From Stichopus chloronotus (Eukaryota > Echinodermata > Holothuroidea > Aspidochirotida > Stichopodidae), in assembly GCA_021234535.1 (NCBI GenBank), contig CM037849.1:15578274-15642273 (forward strand): DNA of 64,000 nt, read 5' to 3'. Under the pieces are notes generated by a model. The model was not told the origin of the DNA, made no database searches, and worked only from the letters and a program-made list of their open reading frames with translations. A program made the translations under genes and the position numbers. Numbering within the stretch: position 1 is the stretch's first letter; each line of letters starts with the position of its first letter. Below are positions 38,509-52,734 of the stretch, one piece after another.

Positions 38509-41500
38509 CCTGTCATAAATAATGGGCAGCATGCTTTGCATCTTGACAGGTGATATACGACCAATCAGTTCCCTTTTAACTCCTTCCCTGAACAGTTCAT
38601 CAACCGTAGTCCTGTTCGTATAGTGGCATTAGAAATTAGTCCATCATAGCCACCTTCGTATCCTAGAATCCTTTTCGTATATTTCATTATAACCTTCATA
38701 GGGTAGAAAACACTTTCATTGAATAACATCTGCTGTAGCATCACATCCCCTTTCGATAGTTCATCAAATTCAGCAAGTTTTCCATCATGCCCCCTCTGAA
38801 TAGTTCAATTTAATATCATTATGAAGCATTAACGGTAGTCCATCAGTTTTCTTTGATGGGTAACTATTATGTGTACGTTCTCGTCTTGAGTAGTCCATCG
38901 TAGCTTGCTCTTTGCTACTGCTTTTCCAGTAGTAGTATGTAACAGGTAACTGTTAAACTGTGGTTCCTACTGCATGGTTCATTGTCATAAATTGTCACCC
39001 GTACTAAACAGTCTGTAGATGTAGTCCCTACCATGGTGCTAATTTTCCTTTTACTGTAGTTGTGACAGTTCATTAGACCCAGCACCATGTAGTTGCGTTG
39101 AATTCCCTCTCTTAAAACTGCACCTTTTTTTTTTTTTCTTGAGGGGTGGATCACTCGTGCTCCTTTAACTATCTTCAACATTTTTGAATAAGTTGTGCCA
39201 GCATATAACTGTATGCAACTCTGTAAGTGGTATCATGGCTGGAAAGGGAACCATGGGGGGGGGGGGGCGTGACTCCCTAGCAGTGGTTCTTCGGGGGGTG
39301 CTACAAGAGTGAAAGGGCGCCTGTGGAGCCGGGGGACAAAAATTTGGGCGATCTAGGTGTTACGTTCATCAAAAATTTTCTGTTATGCTCCACCCCCAAA
39401 CCGATGGTGGCTCTTCACTTAGATAATCCACCCACAACTGTTGCTATCATGGAAGTGATTGTATGTGCCACTTGAACATCTGCCCCTCCCCCCCTTCCCT
39501 GTGGGGATCGACGCACTCGTGCCTCTGCTGTATTCGCTACATCATAACCATGCAGCCAGCTAAATTTAACTTACATGTGTGGATAATGCATGTGCCAGAA
39601 TGCATGCTGTATACTCTACTCTGTATGATATCGATGTAGCTATTTCCAATTTTTAAGTGTAGTTTTGCTCATCACTTAGTTTTAACTTTTTAAGTGTCTC
39701 CATAAGTATTCCTTGTTTGATTTCGAAGTCATGCAGCCTCTTGTGCAGATTTTACGTTACGATCGTCTCTTCCCGTCACTTGGAGAAAACCACCGGAGAC
39801 CCCTGCTTTTGGTCAAAGACAGGAGACCCGTTTCAGTGGCACAAATGCTGTCTCAAGTGACTGTAATAGTACTACTGTACTAAGGTTTGGATGTCCATCC
39901 TGTGATTAAACAGAATTGCTTTTGGCACAATTGACAGTTATAATAGTTCCTGGCCATCGATGCAAATGTGTTTACAATCTTATGGTGGTTTCTCGATTTA
40001 ATTTGTTGAACTCAAGGGGATGAAACCCAGAATCAAATTTGATGGTTGCAATCAGTGCCATCTTGTGACCATTACCGATGCTGCCGTCAGTCGCAAGAGA
40101 ACCGTTTCTCTTGTGGATCGGTCTGACCGTCATGCATGAATGCGAATATAGTTCTCATCGTATGCCTGCTCCAGTGTCAGAAACTTGCTAAATTCTGCTA
40201 ACTTCACTGCTCTTGGATGAACCAGTTTTCCAGTGGTCCGTTAATTATCGCCACAAATTTATATGGATTGTACCCCAATCGTGCCTGGCTCTTTTTTCTG
40301 CATGTGCAGTTGGGTTTCTGCATGTACAATGTTAATACGCAACCACGGTACTTGTAAACTCCTGTGTCTGTATCTTTAATAATAATATTACCTCCTGAGT
40401 TATCCCTGGAGTTGAATTCCCAATATTGTTTAGTTCTCACTGTACATTTGTAAACTCCCATTCATTTCCTTGGCAACATAAACAATCCGGAATTTTGACA
40501 GTCATTACATCTTTCAGTGGTTGTCCTACAGTCATCTTTGTTTGCTCAGTTTGAAACCTGATTCCTCGCACGACGTCAAAGATTTCCGCCCGCATCCTCT
40601 GCTGTTAATTTGCAGAATCGAGCAAATAGAAATTATCTCACTTTACTGGCTCAGAATGGACAGCAGTGTGACGTGAAGTGTTCCCTTCAGCAAACATATC
40701 CTGGGAGTTGATGGTGAACATATCGAGAATGTGATGTTTGATCAGTGGAGAAGTGGAAACCATCAATAAATCAAAAATCATCCCTTTTCCTTTCCAGTGT
40801 CATTTGTTAACAAATGGTCGTCAAGTAGGCTGCTGAAGTGTCAAGATTTTTTGTTTTGTGTTAACTCTATTGGATTATTTTCATGCATGTACATAGGAAG
40901 GATGTTTTTTAAGTTGGTAATGTGGACCATTGGTCTACCCTAGAGAGGAATCTACCCAGAGGTGTGTGTCCCACCCCCCAGTCTAGCCTCGCTAAGACAC
41001 TAGAAATGTAGTATCACAAGCAACGCGTGCTTCTTTTCTGCAGAGCTGACTGCACCCTTTGCTGTTCCTCGCCGATTTCTGCTTCACACTAGTCAGGGTG
41101 TTGTACAAATTTGTTCCCAACAGCCATCTTTAACTTTCTTCATTTTATGGCCAAGTTGCTTTGAAAAAGTGAAGAAACCAATCAGATGTGATCATTTTAG
41201 TCCACACCCTAAAATTTCATGTTTATTTGTGATTTCTTCAGGGTAGAACAACCAGTCAGGGTGAACAGTGAACAAGCACTTCGCTGTGACTGCGTGATCA
41301 CTCCACACACAAGCGACTGTGTTATAAGAATGAAGATCGAGTGTTTTGCACATGGTTTTGCTCCTTCTTTGACAAATGTTGAAGACTTCTGTATCGAACA
41401 GATCCTTGCGTTGAACCGATCTCGAGATAAGCATAACTCTGTTGAGTACAGAGCTTGTCTGCAAACAACTGATGAAGAGGGCGCTGTTAGAATATTGGCC

Positions 41501-44500
41501 TGATGAGTATTTTTAAAGGATTGCATGTGGATACACGATTGAGAATGAAAATTACAAATATCTTGACCAAGACAAGCCCCAGTCATGGTTTTGAACATGC
41601 CCTGCACTAGTCCTTTATACTGCAGTTGGGTGGAACTTGTGTTGTATGGTAATTTGTTAAGTGTCATGTGTCCAAACAACATTTTATTATGTTCATGTGC
41701 CAACTGTATTTTCGGTCCTTTAGGGTGCAGTAAGTCAGAAGAAATGACAGGGGTAGGGATGGAGTGTTGCCTCCCCATCAGGTTTCTACTGATTACTAAG
41801 CAGCTGGAACAATTGTTTCATTTTTTAATTGTTCTTTGGGAATGATCTGTCACTCTGCGACTGTGTATTTTTACCGCAATCAATAAATGCATTGAGTATC
41901 AACATAGGTACAGGCTGTGAGAGGAACTATAACTACAGTATAGGCTGAACTATAGGGCAGTGACCGAATGGTGTAGTATAAATACCATTGCACACACTGT
42001 ATGTCTTTCTGATTTCAGATTTTCCTTTATTATATTTGGTATATACCATTGAAAGGGTCACAGTTGGATGTGTCCTTACTCAACATTAGCTTTAAATGCA
42101 AGTATTGGGGATGTTGGGATGGCCAGTTGTGACCTTCTTTTCCTTGTACATTTTTTGGGGTCAGTAACAACGATCCCTCTCCCGTGCATGGATTAGCCGA
42201 GTGATGTTCATCACACCTCCCAGCATCTCCTTAGGCTGATTAGTAACATGTACAACACAAAACTTCACTAAAAACAATGCTGCTGGAAGATGTAAAATGC
42301 ATAAAGTTTTTCAAAAAGTTGATACTCACATAATAACTCAGTAATATATTTAGAGTTTTGCATAAAAACGCACTCACTTTTTTTTTCTTTTTTGCTGCAT
42401 ACCTCTCGTCCTTTTTGAATTTTTTATGTAAAGGAAACCAGTAATGCCAGGTGCATGAGTTAAGCAAAGTCATTCTGCGTTAAAATGCACGAAAGCAGCA
42501 GATCCAGAGTGGTTTGAGCTGCATGGAGCGAACTTTGACCCCAGCAATTAGAGCCCACCAAAAAAAAAAAAAAAAAAGCCAAATTTAATGAAACAGAGAC
42601 TATATTGATGAATACAGTAATTATGCCTTCAAAGCCCTGCTGCTGTGTGGTGTTCATTTTGAACTTTATGACAAGCTTTTAAAACAATTGGTGCTGCATG
42701 CATGCTTTTTCTCCTCCTTTTTCTTTTTTAAACTCTCCAACCAACACACTGAGAACACAAAAATACAAAAAAGCTGCATGCACGTATCTCTCAGACCCGC
42801 TATACTGCCAGTGTTCACTTGTGAATTTTTGCTGTTCAAACCGCAAATCATTCACTCGATTGCCTGTTTGTTGTTGTTGTTGTTGTTGTCATGTGTCACC
42901 TCTGCATGCATCATCTGGTTCAATCTCAAATTGTGTCATCTACGAGGACGTCGGATCATGCCTGCCAGCAGCCCTGTCAAACTCCTCGAGTGGTAGTCGC
43001 ATCAGATTCCCCGCAATTTGAAGTTCGCACGATGTGACCAAATTCAGAGAGATAAGACGTCGAGAGGGGTTACGTGAGCTCGTTGAAAAGAGCTCATAAT
43101 TGAACTACTTCAGTGAAAGAGACTGAAGCTGGAGATCAGTGGAGCATCAGTCTTGTGTAAAAAGAAAGAAAAAAAGGAAAAAAAAAGAAGAAAAGAAGGG
43201 CTAATGCACTCCATTCGTGATCATCACGATTTATCTCGTAGTACTGTAGACCTCTGACCGACATCTACAGTACGTCTCAAGGTCTCGACGTCTTCTTGAA
43301 TAATCTCAGATTATTGAAGAGAGTAAAAGAATCCCTTAAAAGGAGCTCCTTTTACACAACATTGACTTTTTCTTTTGTCTGACTTGCTACGTTTGGTATG
43401 TCCATTGTTACGTATCACTCATAAGAGTTTAGTTCATTTCTCCTGTCATGAAGTCATGTAGTATGTCAGGTATAGATGTGACCAGGACAAAGGGTGTCAG
43501 CTGAACCAGTTTTCCTTTCGTTTTTCCTTACCGAATGCTCGTAGACCTTTTTCATCCTTCATCGAGTTTATACCACATTTGCTACTAGGCACAACTGTAC
43601 AGGATCACATGGTAAAGAGAGCAGACACCCTGTCATTGTTAGGATTTTGTTCATCACCATGAGATTTCATAAATATGTGTGTGAGCTAGGACGAATTGAT
43701 GAATATGTATGAGATGAATAAAATGTACCTTCTTGATGACGACAATAGTTGAGAGAGAACATAAGAATGTTGGATATGATCTTATTCTACTAGTTGTCAA
43801 TCTTTGACTCATGGTTTGCCTGGCTCTGAATAAAAAAAACAAAAACAAAAAAGAGAGAGAGAGAGAATTTAGGTTGCTGCTTCTGTAGATCACCTAGTTC
43901 TCACAAAATACACATAATGTGCTGGAATTATGCCCGGAGAATACCTTTTATGCATGATAGAACATGACATGATAGCCAGATATAACATAATCGTCAGGGT
44001 AGGTTCCTCTCGTAAACATGTAAGATATATCATGTGAGGATCGGCTGTGCAGATTACGAAGGTAATGAATATTCATGGCATCAAACGATGTCAGGATGAA
44101 GTGAATTTCACCTGGCTATAATCCAATGCCATTTTAAACTGTCACAACATTGCGCATTCCGTAACGTTTAGTGTGATACCTGAAACAGCAGTCAACTCAA
44201 ATCCCTTTCATTTATGTTCGCCTTATTAACCCCTCAGGAATTATTGGATGGCATTAATATTCATCTCGATCATATGCTCCCTCATATTCTTCACTGATAC
44301 TCAATAGCTACTCATTACTATGCAACGGATATTCATTTGAGTTCATCCGGAGGTTGCTGCAGTTTTTCGTCCATCGAGCAGATGTGTTTTAGTCACCGTC
44401 CAGTAGATACGTCCAAGAATGACAAAGTAAAAAGAGAAAATGAAATATTTGTTAATGCATCTGTTGATTGACTAAAAAGATAGAGACCATTCCGGCTTTT

Positions 44501-44811
44501 AAATAGGTCTTGCCCTGTGCAATTAAGAGATGGAGGAATTAGTCTCATTTTTGCAAATTATACTTCCATTTGAGAAGTTTGTTTTTGCATTTATCATCAA
44601 GTAATCTTACTGTGCATTCTAAGGATTTGTAATTGCTGGACAGCTAGAGCAGACAGCTAAAAGCACCAAGAGAGAGTTAGTAATCTGTTTAATTCTGTTA
44701 CATCTTATTTCTACCTCTGCAGTTAAGTACTTGGTATTTGTAAATATTGTATCATTCCATTTCAAGTCAAACGATTAGTGTGTCATGGCATTGGTAAAAT
44801 CATATTAGCAG

Positions 44812-45048
44812 ATTGATCAATCAGTCAAGCCATCCTTTAACAATCAATCATTCAATCAGTTATTTTAACCCATCCATGATTCAACCAATCAATCAATCTT
44901 TCAACCACTCAGTCATTCAACCGACCAATCAATCGATCAATCATTCATTTAATCGATCAACCATTCAATCAATCATCCAACCAATCAATTAGTCAATCAA
45001 TCAATCATTCAACCAATCAATCATTCAACCAATCAATTAGTCAATCAA
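44812..45048 (+). repeat. Degenerate (CAATCAATCATT)n tract
   Basis: About 235 bp are built of CAAT/CAAC tetramers with periodic CATT, in the manner of an old (AATC)n microsatellite with higher-order CAACCAATCAAT units. Confidence 0.93.
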
Positions 45049-47578
45049 ATCATGTGACGTTGAGTAATTTTTGTTTCAAATCTCATTAATTACATTAAAC
45101 TGTGTTCTTAATTTGAAGATTGCATCACAAAGCGAAGAATATCTAAATATAATTTTGAATTATTGGTAACATATGTACTATGCTGTAAGTGGCTCCATGT
45201 GTGTGCTGTTGTTGAAGGAGTGGAAATTAGGCCAAAAAAAAGAAAGAAAAGAGAAGCGAAATGTGAATCTGTGGGAAGTAAGCATGGAAAACCTTCCTCA
45301 CAACTGGGGGTACAACCAAGAGAATCATCGTTGGTATTTGCAACTGAAAATGATCTTCATTTTCTTTTATTCTTTTTTGTAGCCCAATGTGAAACCAAAA
45401 GTAACAAAAGAAAAAAAAAACAATTATAATTTGGGCTTGCTTGCAATATTTGTATAGTTTTAAAGTTTACTCTTGTTTGTTTGACACCCTTCCCAAATTG
45501 ACTCTCTGTCATATATGGATTCCAACCTTCCATTCCCTCCTTCCCCTTCCTCCTTCTCCTCCCTCCTTCCTCTCCTTCTGATCTTCAGCAGCTTTGTGGT
45601 CCTATTTGATGCAGCGTACATGAAAATTCTTCTACTTTATAACAATATCATACAAAGTTACTTCAGAGTTCCATTTAACTATTTTGCTTGCCTCATACAG
45701 AAACAAGTGTTTCCTTTCTTGCATGCATGCTGCCGCAAGCAGCATCTAATGCATGCACGTGTTTCAGTCTTCGAGTGACGTCAGCCCGGGATTACTCAGT
45801 GACATCATTTGCAGCTAGTTACCATGGCGATACAGTTGCTGTTTCTAGGTCATTGAATTAATTAACATGTTTGGTTCCCCTTGCACCATCGTAGTCTTCA
45901 CGGAACTCGGCCTCGCAAATTCTGTACAGCTTTGTGATGCTTAATGCCTTTGTTTAGATTACCGCTAAACTTCATTTGTAACAAAAGGGAAAAGCGAACA
46001 GATTCAGGAAAGAGGAGGGAAGCTACGTAGGTCTTTCAAAAACAAGATATGCCGCCGACGCCGTCTTGTTGCGACCGTGTGATTTGGTTATGTCAATCAC
46101 ATGTGGAGCTCTGATATTATGAAGAAACAGTACATGTATACATTAAAAAAACAGTGATTGCTTCATTGGGGGCTTTAAAGACTTAATGAAATATTGCAAT
46201 GTTTTATATTAAAATAAAAGGAAGTACTGCAGATGATGCAAAGATGTGGTGAAAACAGTCTTTTGTGTTAGATGCAGGAGTTAGAACTCCATGCATGGAA
46301 CAAGTCTTTATGATTCTCATGCCATCTATAAATTTTAAAAATACAGTTCCTTGCAAAAAGGCTGAGGTTAAAAATAATGAAAAGTTTGTCACTGTATGAG
46401 CAAAATTTCCTTTGCTTGAGATGCGATGTTCAGAACCCTCTCCTTTCCCTCCATCTGTTTCTCTGTCCGAATGTTCCAGATGCAACTGCTTATGGATATC
46501 AAGAACAATGTTTGTACAAATGCTAAAGGTCTCTTCCTCTGTTGTCTTATTTTCTTCTCTCTTTGTTCAAGTAAGCAAGGAAATTAATACACTTTCATTT
46601 TTGAATGTTGTATGCACCTGTCGAATAAGTAACACAGAAGGTTACATACTGTATATTGTCTATGGCTCAAGTGGATGAAGTGCATCCGGAAACAAATTAT
46701 GGCGGGTGGGTGGTCTTCTGATGTCATCAAGTCAGATGTGGGTTTGAGAGGTTTTCCTTCCTTTTTTTTTTTATGACAAAAAAAAAAAAATCACAAACTG
46801 TTTCCTCCATGAGATGTGGTATTTACATGAATGTGTTCACTTTGATTGCATGACTGTACTAAGACTGTCGCTTTCATTTCTGTCAGTTCACTTGACTTGT
46901 CAACAGACTGGTCTGGAAAATCATGATAACATGTTTTCAAACAAAAACCAGTTCGTCACCTCTCACAGTCACAAGGTTGCCATGGAGGTGCCTTACTTCA
47001 ATGTGAGGTCATGTTGTATTAATACAGTACCTGATCTTTAAAATTTCAGAACAATTGACTTCTCCCACTTAAAACAGAATAAAAGAAAAGAGGAATATGC
47101 TTTCAGAATATTGCTGGAAGTTCTGTTCTATACAGATCATGACAGCTAGGCTCTGTAATTAGGGTATTAAGAATGCTATCACGTTTGACATTACCCTGGA
47201 AATTCATCTACATTTGTCTATTACGATAATTCCTGCCAAAAGTACACATTGTGTTTGTGGTTGTTACAGTATGGCATCATTGAAACTAATACCAGTCAGG
47301 AGTGGCAGACCAGTAACTTAAGAGTTGTGACTATGGATCCGGGCCACAAGCTCTCGACTCGATCCTGACGTTACCAGGGTCATCCGAGCCTAGTTTATTA
47401 CCGTAAATCATAAACTAAGGTCACCTACATATCACTTCTTTTGGAATGATGAGCACTCTTTAGCAGTATGTATACTCATTCACCTCTTTGGCAATATATA
47501 TACACCTCTTGGCAATATATATACTCATTCACCTCGATCATCTTCTAAAGAAAACTTTTTTTCTTTTTTGTTGTGTAG

Positions 47579-47638
47579 GTATGTGGGATATTACTTGAAT
47601 ACCTGAAGGGCAGGGCGTGGTTAAACAACTGTCATACA
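47579..47638 (+). CDS. Candidate 20-codon cassette exon
   Basis: The 60 open bases lie between a T-rich acceptor (ttttttgttgtgtag) and the donor gtaagt. They are phase 0/0, like the intron 35854-49716 that contains them. It reads VCGILLEYLKGRAWLNNCHT. Inclusion would insert 20 residues between GAF-A's last helix and the LNDFLL connecting helix. The segment G-I-L-x-x-Y faintly resembles the GVLEFYRF exon at 35324, but similarity is short and order is wrong for a simple swap. It may be a real alternative exon or chance. Confidence 0.27.
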
Positions 47639-49716
47639 GTAAGTTTACAATCCCCTGACTGTCAACTGGTAGACACAATGTGTGTGTACATGCGCACCAA
47701 TATACACTTCACGATTCCTGTCCAGTTTTATGACGGTGTATGTTTTTCTGTACATATTGGATTGAACAGGTAAAATAAACTTTATTCATCATACTTGGAA
47801 CAAGTCTATACAGTCTGCACACACTCCCTTAAAACGCTGATTTATAACTCTTAATTCCTTTGCCAATTGCCAAGCAGACTTGCAGCGAGAAGCCATTTCT
47901 TTGAAAAAGCTGTTTGTGTACACATGTCAGTGCGGCCAATTAGGAAAATTAAGTTTTCATAAAGTTGTGATGCAAATTTGGTCAGTCCATGCTTTTTGAG
48001 AGAGTTGCAGTATATATGCAGAGGCAATTTATTAAAAAAAAAAAAAATATGCGGGAGGGATGCGGGAAACTTCGTACTGTTGCAACCGAGAGGGTTGTGA
48101 AAACGACCTTGTTTGTAGCACATCGGTCTGACGTCATCTTTGGTGTGGAATTGTTTTGACAACATTTATGAGCTGACAGCTCTTCGCGAGACTGCACGGA
48201 GACGGCGACTATTTCCCCAAGATGACACTCATCCTGATGCTTAGGCAGATGATAAAACCCCTGTGTACCTCAAGTGTTATGACCTTTTTCACACTTTTTT
48301 TTTCCTTGCAAGAGGTTTTTAACGTGCGTTAGTGATAAACACACAGTGGGATTTCCCCATCTTTTAAACCCTTCAGGCATGTTTTAATCAAGTCACTCCG
48401 ATGAGAAAGGTGGCCAATGCTTCATTGTCCGAGCAAAAAACAACCCTTAAAAATTTTGATTGTTCCAGTATGTTGAGCCATCTTAAAAAGCTTCAAAGTA
48501 GAATGGTTTTGAAGGAGGACTGGCTGGTCTGGAGAGAAGACTTTGCCAGAGTGAGTTTATCAACATTCTTGACTTCCTTGGCGTGAACCATATAGTGGCT
48601 ACAACCTGTATCCTATGTGGACTAAGGGTAGAATCCAAAATAATTTCACTCGGCAAGATCGTTTGAGCAACCCGCAGCATTCTCTCAAGCACAGTCTTCC
48701 TAATTTGTTCAGCACTGTGTATGTCGTTGTTAAAGAAAGAAAAAAAAAAAGAAAGAAAGAAAGATAAGATAACCCTCAAACTTCCCCAAAAAACAAAGGC
48801 AAATGACAGTGTGTTTTGGGGAGGTTATCTTTTGTCCAAAAGTACATCACTGGTGGCTGAGCTTGTTCATCCTTTACGTAGTCGCTGCATGCTGATACAG
48901 GGGTGGAGGCAGTATTTTTTTTAAAGGGTGAGTCTTTTCCAGAACACAGCAGTTGCTGCCTTGGAGTCGCGCCGATCGGGCATATACTCACAGTGGGTCC
49001 TGCTGGACGGGGTGCATATTGCATTTGTCCATTGTATAGGCTTGACTTGGACTTACACTTCAATGGAATTGCTTGGCTAAAATATTCTCACTTATCAGGT
49101 CAGAAAGTCTTGGGTCATGCAACCCAATCGAACCCCAGGCCACACACACATGCAAGAAGTTAAATATGTACAGCATGTAGACCCATGTGACCCATGTATA
49201 TCAAAGGAAAAGTTCTTTTCTGCTGGTATTTTCAGTTTGCCTTCAGTGCTTTATCTTTTCATTTCTGGTCAGGTGCATGTTGACTTTGCTGAGGCTCCAA
49301 AGTTTTTGATAATCAAAACTTGAAAGTGTGAATCAAGTAGCTCTTGATTGATCTCCCCATTCTCCCCCCCCCCCACCCTCCTCCCATGATGAAAAGAGTC
49401 AATTATTTTTTAGTTCTCCAGAATGGTTTCCCGACAAGTTTGTTGTTCTCGATGACCCATGTTTTACATGGCATATGCAAGACGTGCACCTACCATACCT
49501 TGAAAAATATTGCCATTCATCTTGTGCTGCCTGATAGTAATTCTTTCTTGGATCTGCGAGGTCATTTTTCTGAGGTGAAGTGTTTATTATTTTTTCTTGT
49601 TTTTTTTTTTGCTATCCATCTTTGGAACTGCATGAGCTAGAGAGAGACAGCTACGGTTAGAGAGAGCCTGCGATCTGACGTACGATCAAATCATTTCTCT
49701 TCTCTTTATTCCACAG

Positions 49717-49775
49717 ATGTACATAAGCATGACGAGACAAAGGCAACTAAACGATTTCCTTCTGGCTGTAACAAG
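49717..49775 (+). CDS. PDE10A: PDE10 exon, GAF-A/GAF-B connecting helix
   Basis: The exon lies between ttattccacag and gtaagt and has 19 codons plus AG. It encodes MYISMTRQRQLNDFLLAVT, and the AG joins the next exon to give Arg. LNDFLL is identical to the human PDE10A connecting segment (AKQTELNDFLLDVSK). In other tandem-GAF PDEs this helix forms part of the dimer interface and signalling path between GAF-A and GAF-B. The internal Met codons are not proposed as translation starts. Confidence 0.94.
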
Positions 49776-51243
49776 GTAAGTCCTCGGTGATTCTCTATGC
49801 AAATTCATCCTTTCTGCAGCGTGAATTGCTGCATAAATTCGACTTCATCATTTTTCACACAGCCAGGGTGCACGAGGTCCGTTAAGAGTTAGACGGAAGT
49901 GTCGACACACAGTGTACACCAAGAGTAAAAGTTGTCATCATTTTGCGATAAAGATCGTACGTTGAGGTGGGCATTACAACCATGATGGAAATGGTGACGT
50001 ATGCGTTATTTGGCGTTTACCACTTCGGCGGTGTGGCATGTTGACGGCACTGGCTCATGTGCGACCTTCATCGTCGCAGTTGCCATGTCTGCCCCTGCAT
50101 AGCAAGCCATGTACTAGAAAGCCCATGCAGCTGTCAAAGGTAGACAAGGATACACAAGGAAATTGGTTCTCTTATTAACAGGTGTAATGGGAACGCTTTG
50201 ATTCCTATGTGAAGATTCTTCAAGAAGTCCTACGAATCTGGATGACTTATTTACTTCGTGGGGGGAGGGGGGATGGCAGTGTGGATGGCAGGGGGGATGG
50301 CAGTGTGGATGCCCTTGCCCACAGATACTCCTTGCACATTTTGCCATGTACAGTATGTATCTCTCGAGATGATGGGTCGTTTCATGAAGTGCTGTTATTT
50401 TATGTTGATGTTTTTTTTTGGTTTACATTAGAAGACTGGCTTTTCAGTATAAAACAAAAAATTATTACACTAACTCTCCTTGTTGCCACTTTGTCTAAAC
50501 TCCTGGTCATGCACTATTAACAAACTGTAGATAACAAGTCCATTATAGTTCACTGCATGATCAGTTTCCTTTCCGGGGCTAATTACACCACAAACAGGGT
50601 GTAATTACCCTCCTCATTAAACTGCAATACGATGGAAACCCCGCCGTATTCCTCTCGATGCTCACTGCATTTAGCAGAAGATCATTTTATATAGAGCATG
50701 AAGTTTCCATGGTCCATGGGTGATCAAACGAATCTCATATATTTGAAGCGGATCCGCGCTGAAATTTGATGGTCGTCTGATCGTTCGAGAAAGTTAAAAG
50801 ACAACTGAATCCACTCCTCCTGGTTTTCCAAAGTACAAGTAACTTTGCCGAAGCAAAGCTCTCTCGTTAATACAGTAGTTTGCACTTGTTCAAGTAGATT
50901 GAGAAAAAAATTAATAGATGCTGTTTACTACAGAAAGACAGACCATCAGTCTAATACTGTGTATGGAAGATCGAGTCCATTTCACTGTTGTGTGTATGTA
51001 CAATAACTAGTTATGAAAGCAATTTATTTTCAAAAATTTAAATCTCGTGTTTTTTTAAATGTCTTTTTGTATCCTGTTTGGGCTACCAAAATATGTTTTG
51101 GACAACCAAATATGGGAAGGGGGTCGTCCCAAAGACAACTCAGAATTTTCCTTAAAAATTCGGCCTGCAGATGGATGTACAAACTTTTTTTCTGTGTTCG
51201 ATAGAACATCATCTGTATGTCTCGTTCATAAAGATCAGCGGAT

Positions 51244-51378
51244 CCTCTGACTTTTAATAGAAGGTCTGTTTCAGACTCAAGTAAATTACCTCTGACTTTT
51301 AATAGAAGGTCTGTTTCAGACTCAAGTAAATTACCTCTGACTTTTAATAGAAGGTCTGTTTCAGACTCAAGTAAATTA
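51244..51378 (+). repeat. Three perfect copies of a 45-bp unit
   Basis: The unit beginning CCTCTGACTTTTAATAGAAG is present at 51244, 51289 and 51334 with no visible difference. Perfect identity suggests a very recent expansion and probable length polymorphism, or an assembly effect. Confidence 0.96.
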
Positions 51379-51929
51379 CCAACTTTGATCTGCTTTCTGT
51401 AAATGGTGTTCTCTTTGTAAATTGCAATTTTGCCTCTTTGTTATGTTTAATACATATCTCAGAGCCTTGTGATAACACACTCAAAAAAGCAAATTGTTTA
51501 ACAACACTTAAATCAGACCCTGACTTATACCTTTATTATTACAGTAAGAAGTATCCCCCGCTTCAGGAAAAAGAGAAGGAAAAAGACTCTTGGACAATTT
51601 CTGTAGTCTTTTCTGTGCATAGTTGGCAATCATCACATGAGATCACCTCATCCCCGATTCCTCTCATAAATTTTATTTTGATTAAAATCTTACCTCGAGA
51701 AAACCGTACCAGCATGGTTGCAATATGTCATGGCAAGCAGACATAGTGTAAGGGTCAGGGAGTGTCCTCTCAGGAAGGCATGAACATGCATGATATCATG
51801 CTGTTGATTTGTTTGCTGAGATTCATATCAGGTACGAATATTCATGGGGTCGTCTTTATCAGCGCTTTTTATTTTTTTCGATGTGTTAACTTTGTCTTCA
51901 ATATCTTTTTCTTCCTTCTCTCTGATCAG

Positions 51930-51981
51930 GTCCATATTCACGGATATCGTCAGCATGGACGGCGTCATTATGAAAATTATG
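51930..51981 (+). CDS. PDE10A: PDE10 exon, first helix of GAF-B
   Basis: The 52-nt exon follows tctgatcag and precedes gtaggt. It completes Arg and then encodes SIFTDIVSMDGVIMKIM, ending in phase 0. It matches TYFDNIVAIDSLLEHIM of PDE10A almost position by position. It is the entry helix of the GAF-B domain. Confidence 0.93.
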
Positions 51982-52734
51982 GTAGGTAGACTGATGCAAG
52001 GATACAGTCCCTCAAAATTATCCGCTGCGCAATCTTCAAGTTAACTGAAGCTTGCTGTATATCTGCGAGGAAAGTCACCCGATTACGTCAATCCACCTGC
52101 TGCTGTCGAGAAATGACCCTGCGGGGATTAAACAAATTACTCTGCAATGTTTTAGTCTCATTGTGCATGAGCGTCTGTTACAGCGGCGGGAAACTCGAGA
52201 CCGGATCATGTCCTCGGGTAGACAGGCCGCAGCCCACATGTAGCTTTGAACAACAGTTAGGTGTTGTTTGTAGGTCACACGGTATATGTGTCTGTCAGTA
52301 ATTCGTCGAGAGGAAAATGTTTGAGAGAAGAGCAAGATTTCTAGTACTTTGCTGACAATACTTGAGAAAATAAATTGCATAACGTGTTTGCGTTGAATAG
52401 ATCAGACTGATTTAGTTTCATGTTGTAATTCCCTATTTGAACAGCGAATCAAATTTTACATGCAACCACTCGGAAGGATTGCAAAAGAGAATCCAATCAG
52501 ATATTTTGTCAATATTTAATTTCGTTATTTGGATTTCTGTTTTTTACATATTTTTTTTTCTGAATTACAACTGGCAAAATATTTTGAAGACTCAGTAGAT
52601 TCTCTCCAGGTGTTATGTAAAAAGCTGCCAATCTTATACATATTAAGAGATTCTACGGCAATCACGTCCCTGAGATTCGTCCATGAGAGCAGGAAAATAA
52701 TCTAAATGACACATTCATATGTCAAACAGTTAAT

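Larger units (their letters stand above)
35854..49716 (+). other. 13.9-kb intron between PDE10 exons at 35803 and 49717
   Basis: The intron contains the (ATC)n tract, a 25-bp tandem repeat, an (AATC)n-like tract and the 47579-47638 candidate exon. Its 189-codon minus-strand open frame (41209-41778) shows no recognisable domain. Otherwise it is AT-rich sequence in which I see no supported feature. Confidence 0.75.

Noticed and set aside
41209..41778. 189-codon open frame on the minus strand, the longest in the window
   Set aside because: No recognisable domain, no splice context, overlapping open frame on the other strand, and composition like the surrounding intron. Length is only marginally above chance for 64 kb on six frames.
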